Below are positions 62,575 to 64,000 of a DNA stretch of 64,000 nucleotides, piece by piece. Source of the DNA: Macrotrachela quadricornifera (lineage: Eukaryota; Rotifera; Eurotatoria; Philodinida; Philodinidae). Each line of letters begins with the position of its first letter. The first letter of the stretch is position 1. Location: NCBI GenBank assembly GCA_022393335.1, contig JAJEKB010019174.1, positions 33,575-97,574 on the forward strand, in the 5' to 3' direction. Both the position numbers and the translations under genes were made by a program. The notes beneath the pieces are model-generated. The model was not told where the DNA came from. It worked only from the letters and a program-made list of their open reading frames with translations, and searched no databases.

Positions 62575-64000
62575 TATTGATTCACGTCTAAAAAAAATTG
62601 TCGCCGTTCAATATTTGAAATGATGGCTAATGCCCTTGGTACTTTTCATTCATCATCATCATCATATTAAAATAGTTTAACAATAGAGAAAAAAAGTTTT
62701 TACAAAAAATATATATATATATATAATGACAACAATCGGAAAGAAAAATAAAATATATATTTTATCTGAAATTAACTTTAATAAAAAAACAAAAAAGATT
62801 TATTTAAATGAATAAATTTACTTATTATGCATTTTGTTAATGCATGAAAAATGATATGTCAACATAGGTTTACATGTGTCAAAGCTTGTATTATGTCAAT
62901 GATCTTTAATTCAACTTCTTAGATGTAACGCTATTTAAAAAAAGAATCGAGATCTTTTTCCTGTTTCTTTCATTTCTTCTTTTTTTTTTTTCTTCGTCAT
63001 CTTCTATTTCATTCTATTGTATTCCTCGAGGAGAGAGACTATAAGCAATGAATTTTCTTTATGTCACATCATTTAACAGCAGTCAAATTCTCATACTAGT
63101 AAGAACGAGAAATGTGATCAACAGGAGACTAAGATTAGTTTATGTGTACACATACAATGAAAAATAAAAAAAGGAAGAGACAAAAATATGAAACCATTTG
63201 GTAAATCATGATTTTACATAAAAATATTTTCGAATTATGCGCGTCAAAAGCATGACTTTATCTCGTGTATTCAAGCATACACGCAATGTTGATGTTCAAT
63301 GATCTGTTATTATGATTACGTGCATGACACAATTACAATTCATTGCAAGACAGATACGACTGCTGTGTAATTATAAAATTCAATAGAAAACATAAAAAAA
63401 ACATTAGAACTAATAGCTAAAAAAAAAAACTTATTTATACAATATATAAATGATGAAGATAAAGAAAAACAAAATGAATATTGAACATATTCTTATGGGA
63501 TTTATTTCTAATTATTTAACAAATAATCAAAAATCTTATTCAACTAACCCTAAAAAAAATCCTGTTTTGTATTTCATGTATTAACTAAGATTATTTAACA
63601 TGCATAAACATGATGACATACTAACGTAGTTTTTTGGAAGTTTGTTTATTTGAATACTAATAGACTGAGCGAGAGAATGACTATTTGATGTATTTTTGAT
63701 GCGAAAGAAACTAAATGAACGAGTGTGTATATGAGTGACGGAATGAGTGCCTATGTCTTTTCATTCACAATAGCATTGTTATTGTTGTCATTGTTTTTCT
63801 GACATGCAACTATGATAAAGACATACGATAATAATAAACTCTTTTATATAAAATTTTACTTAAGATGAAACAACAAAAAAACAAATTGTGCAAAGGTCTA
63901 TACATTATAGTAGAAAAGTACAAAAAAGAAATGTAGAGAGAGAGAGAGAGATCTTCCTTTATTCTTCTTTGATGACAAATACACTTTATCTATATTTTAT
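62575..64000. other. Sequence upstream of the membrane-protein gene, no gene seen
   Basis: AT-rich DNA with a (TA)n run near 62709-62726 and a (GA)n run near 63936-63953. It contains no gene-like frame. It may be a long first intron or the promoter region of the membrane-protein gene, whose 5' exons could lie beyond the window. Confidence 0.5.

Overview
The window is nuclear DNA of an AT-rich invertebrate. Genes carry many tiny introns (mostly 45-80 nt, donors GTAAAT/GTAAGT/GTATNN, acceptors ending TTTAG/ATAG), and many neighbours lie within 200 bp. A bdelloid rotifer such as Rotaria or Adineta is the best inference. It rests on the intron style, a bacterial-type phosphatidylserine synthase gene that has acquired an intron, an intronless coiled-coil/propeller gene and a small receiver-like protein, both of types common in bdelloid proteomes, and a divergent rhodopsin-type GPCR. 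No organism name can be read from the sequence itself. All gene models below were assembled by hand from splice sites and frame continuity.

Layout. 1-15.8 kb is gene-poor: one intronless gene at 5.4-6.6 kb, one doubtful small membrane ORF, and a 945-bp element with about 200-bp inverted ends (12.7-13.6 kb). 15.9-32.6 kb is gene-dense: a GPCR (-), CPSF3 (-), an ELOVL elongase (-), a DNTTIP1-like protein (-) with two tRNA-Arg(CCU) genes lying antisense in one of its introns, the bacterial-type phosphatidylserine synthase (+), two related 3CxxC zinc-finger genes (-), and a TMEM272-like four-helix membrane protein (-). 32.6-43.8 kb is again gene-poor and rich in mobile-element remains: foldback elements, decayed retroelement-like tails, and a mariner-like inverted-repeat element. 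It also holds one small bdelloid-type gene. 43.8-62.6 kb is gene-dense: glutathione synthetase (+), an APC-superfamily amino-acid permease (-), an ANKRD27/VARP-like VPS9 protein lacking ankyrin repeats (+), axonemal dynein intermediate chain DNAI4/WDR78 (-), a TBC-like protein (+), and a single-pass membrane protein with a long low-complexity tail (-). 62.6-64 kb shows no gene.

The genes do not form one pathway. They are housekeeping (mRNA 3' processing, glutathione and lipid synthesis, tRNA), ciliary (DNAI4), trafficking (VPS9, TBC), chromatin (DNTTIP1) and membrane or signalling genes. Several are arranged head-to-head with short shared intergenic regions: DNTTIP1/PSS (494 bp), permease/VPS9 (390 bp) and DNAI4/TBC (207 bp). 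The most unusual gene is the apparently horizontally acquired phosphatidylserine synthase. Among architectural features, the nested antisense intron-containing tRNA pair and the several foldback elements deserve attention.
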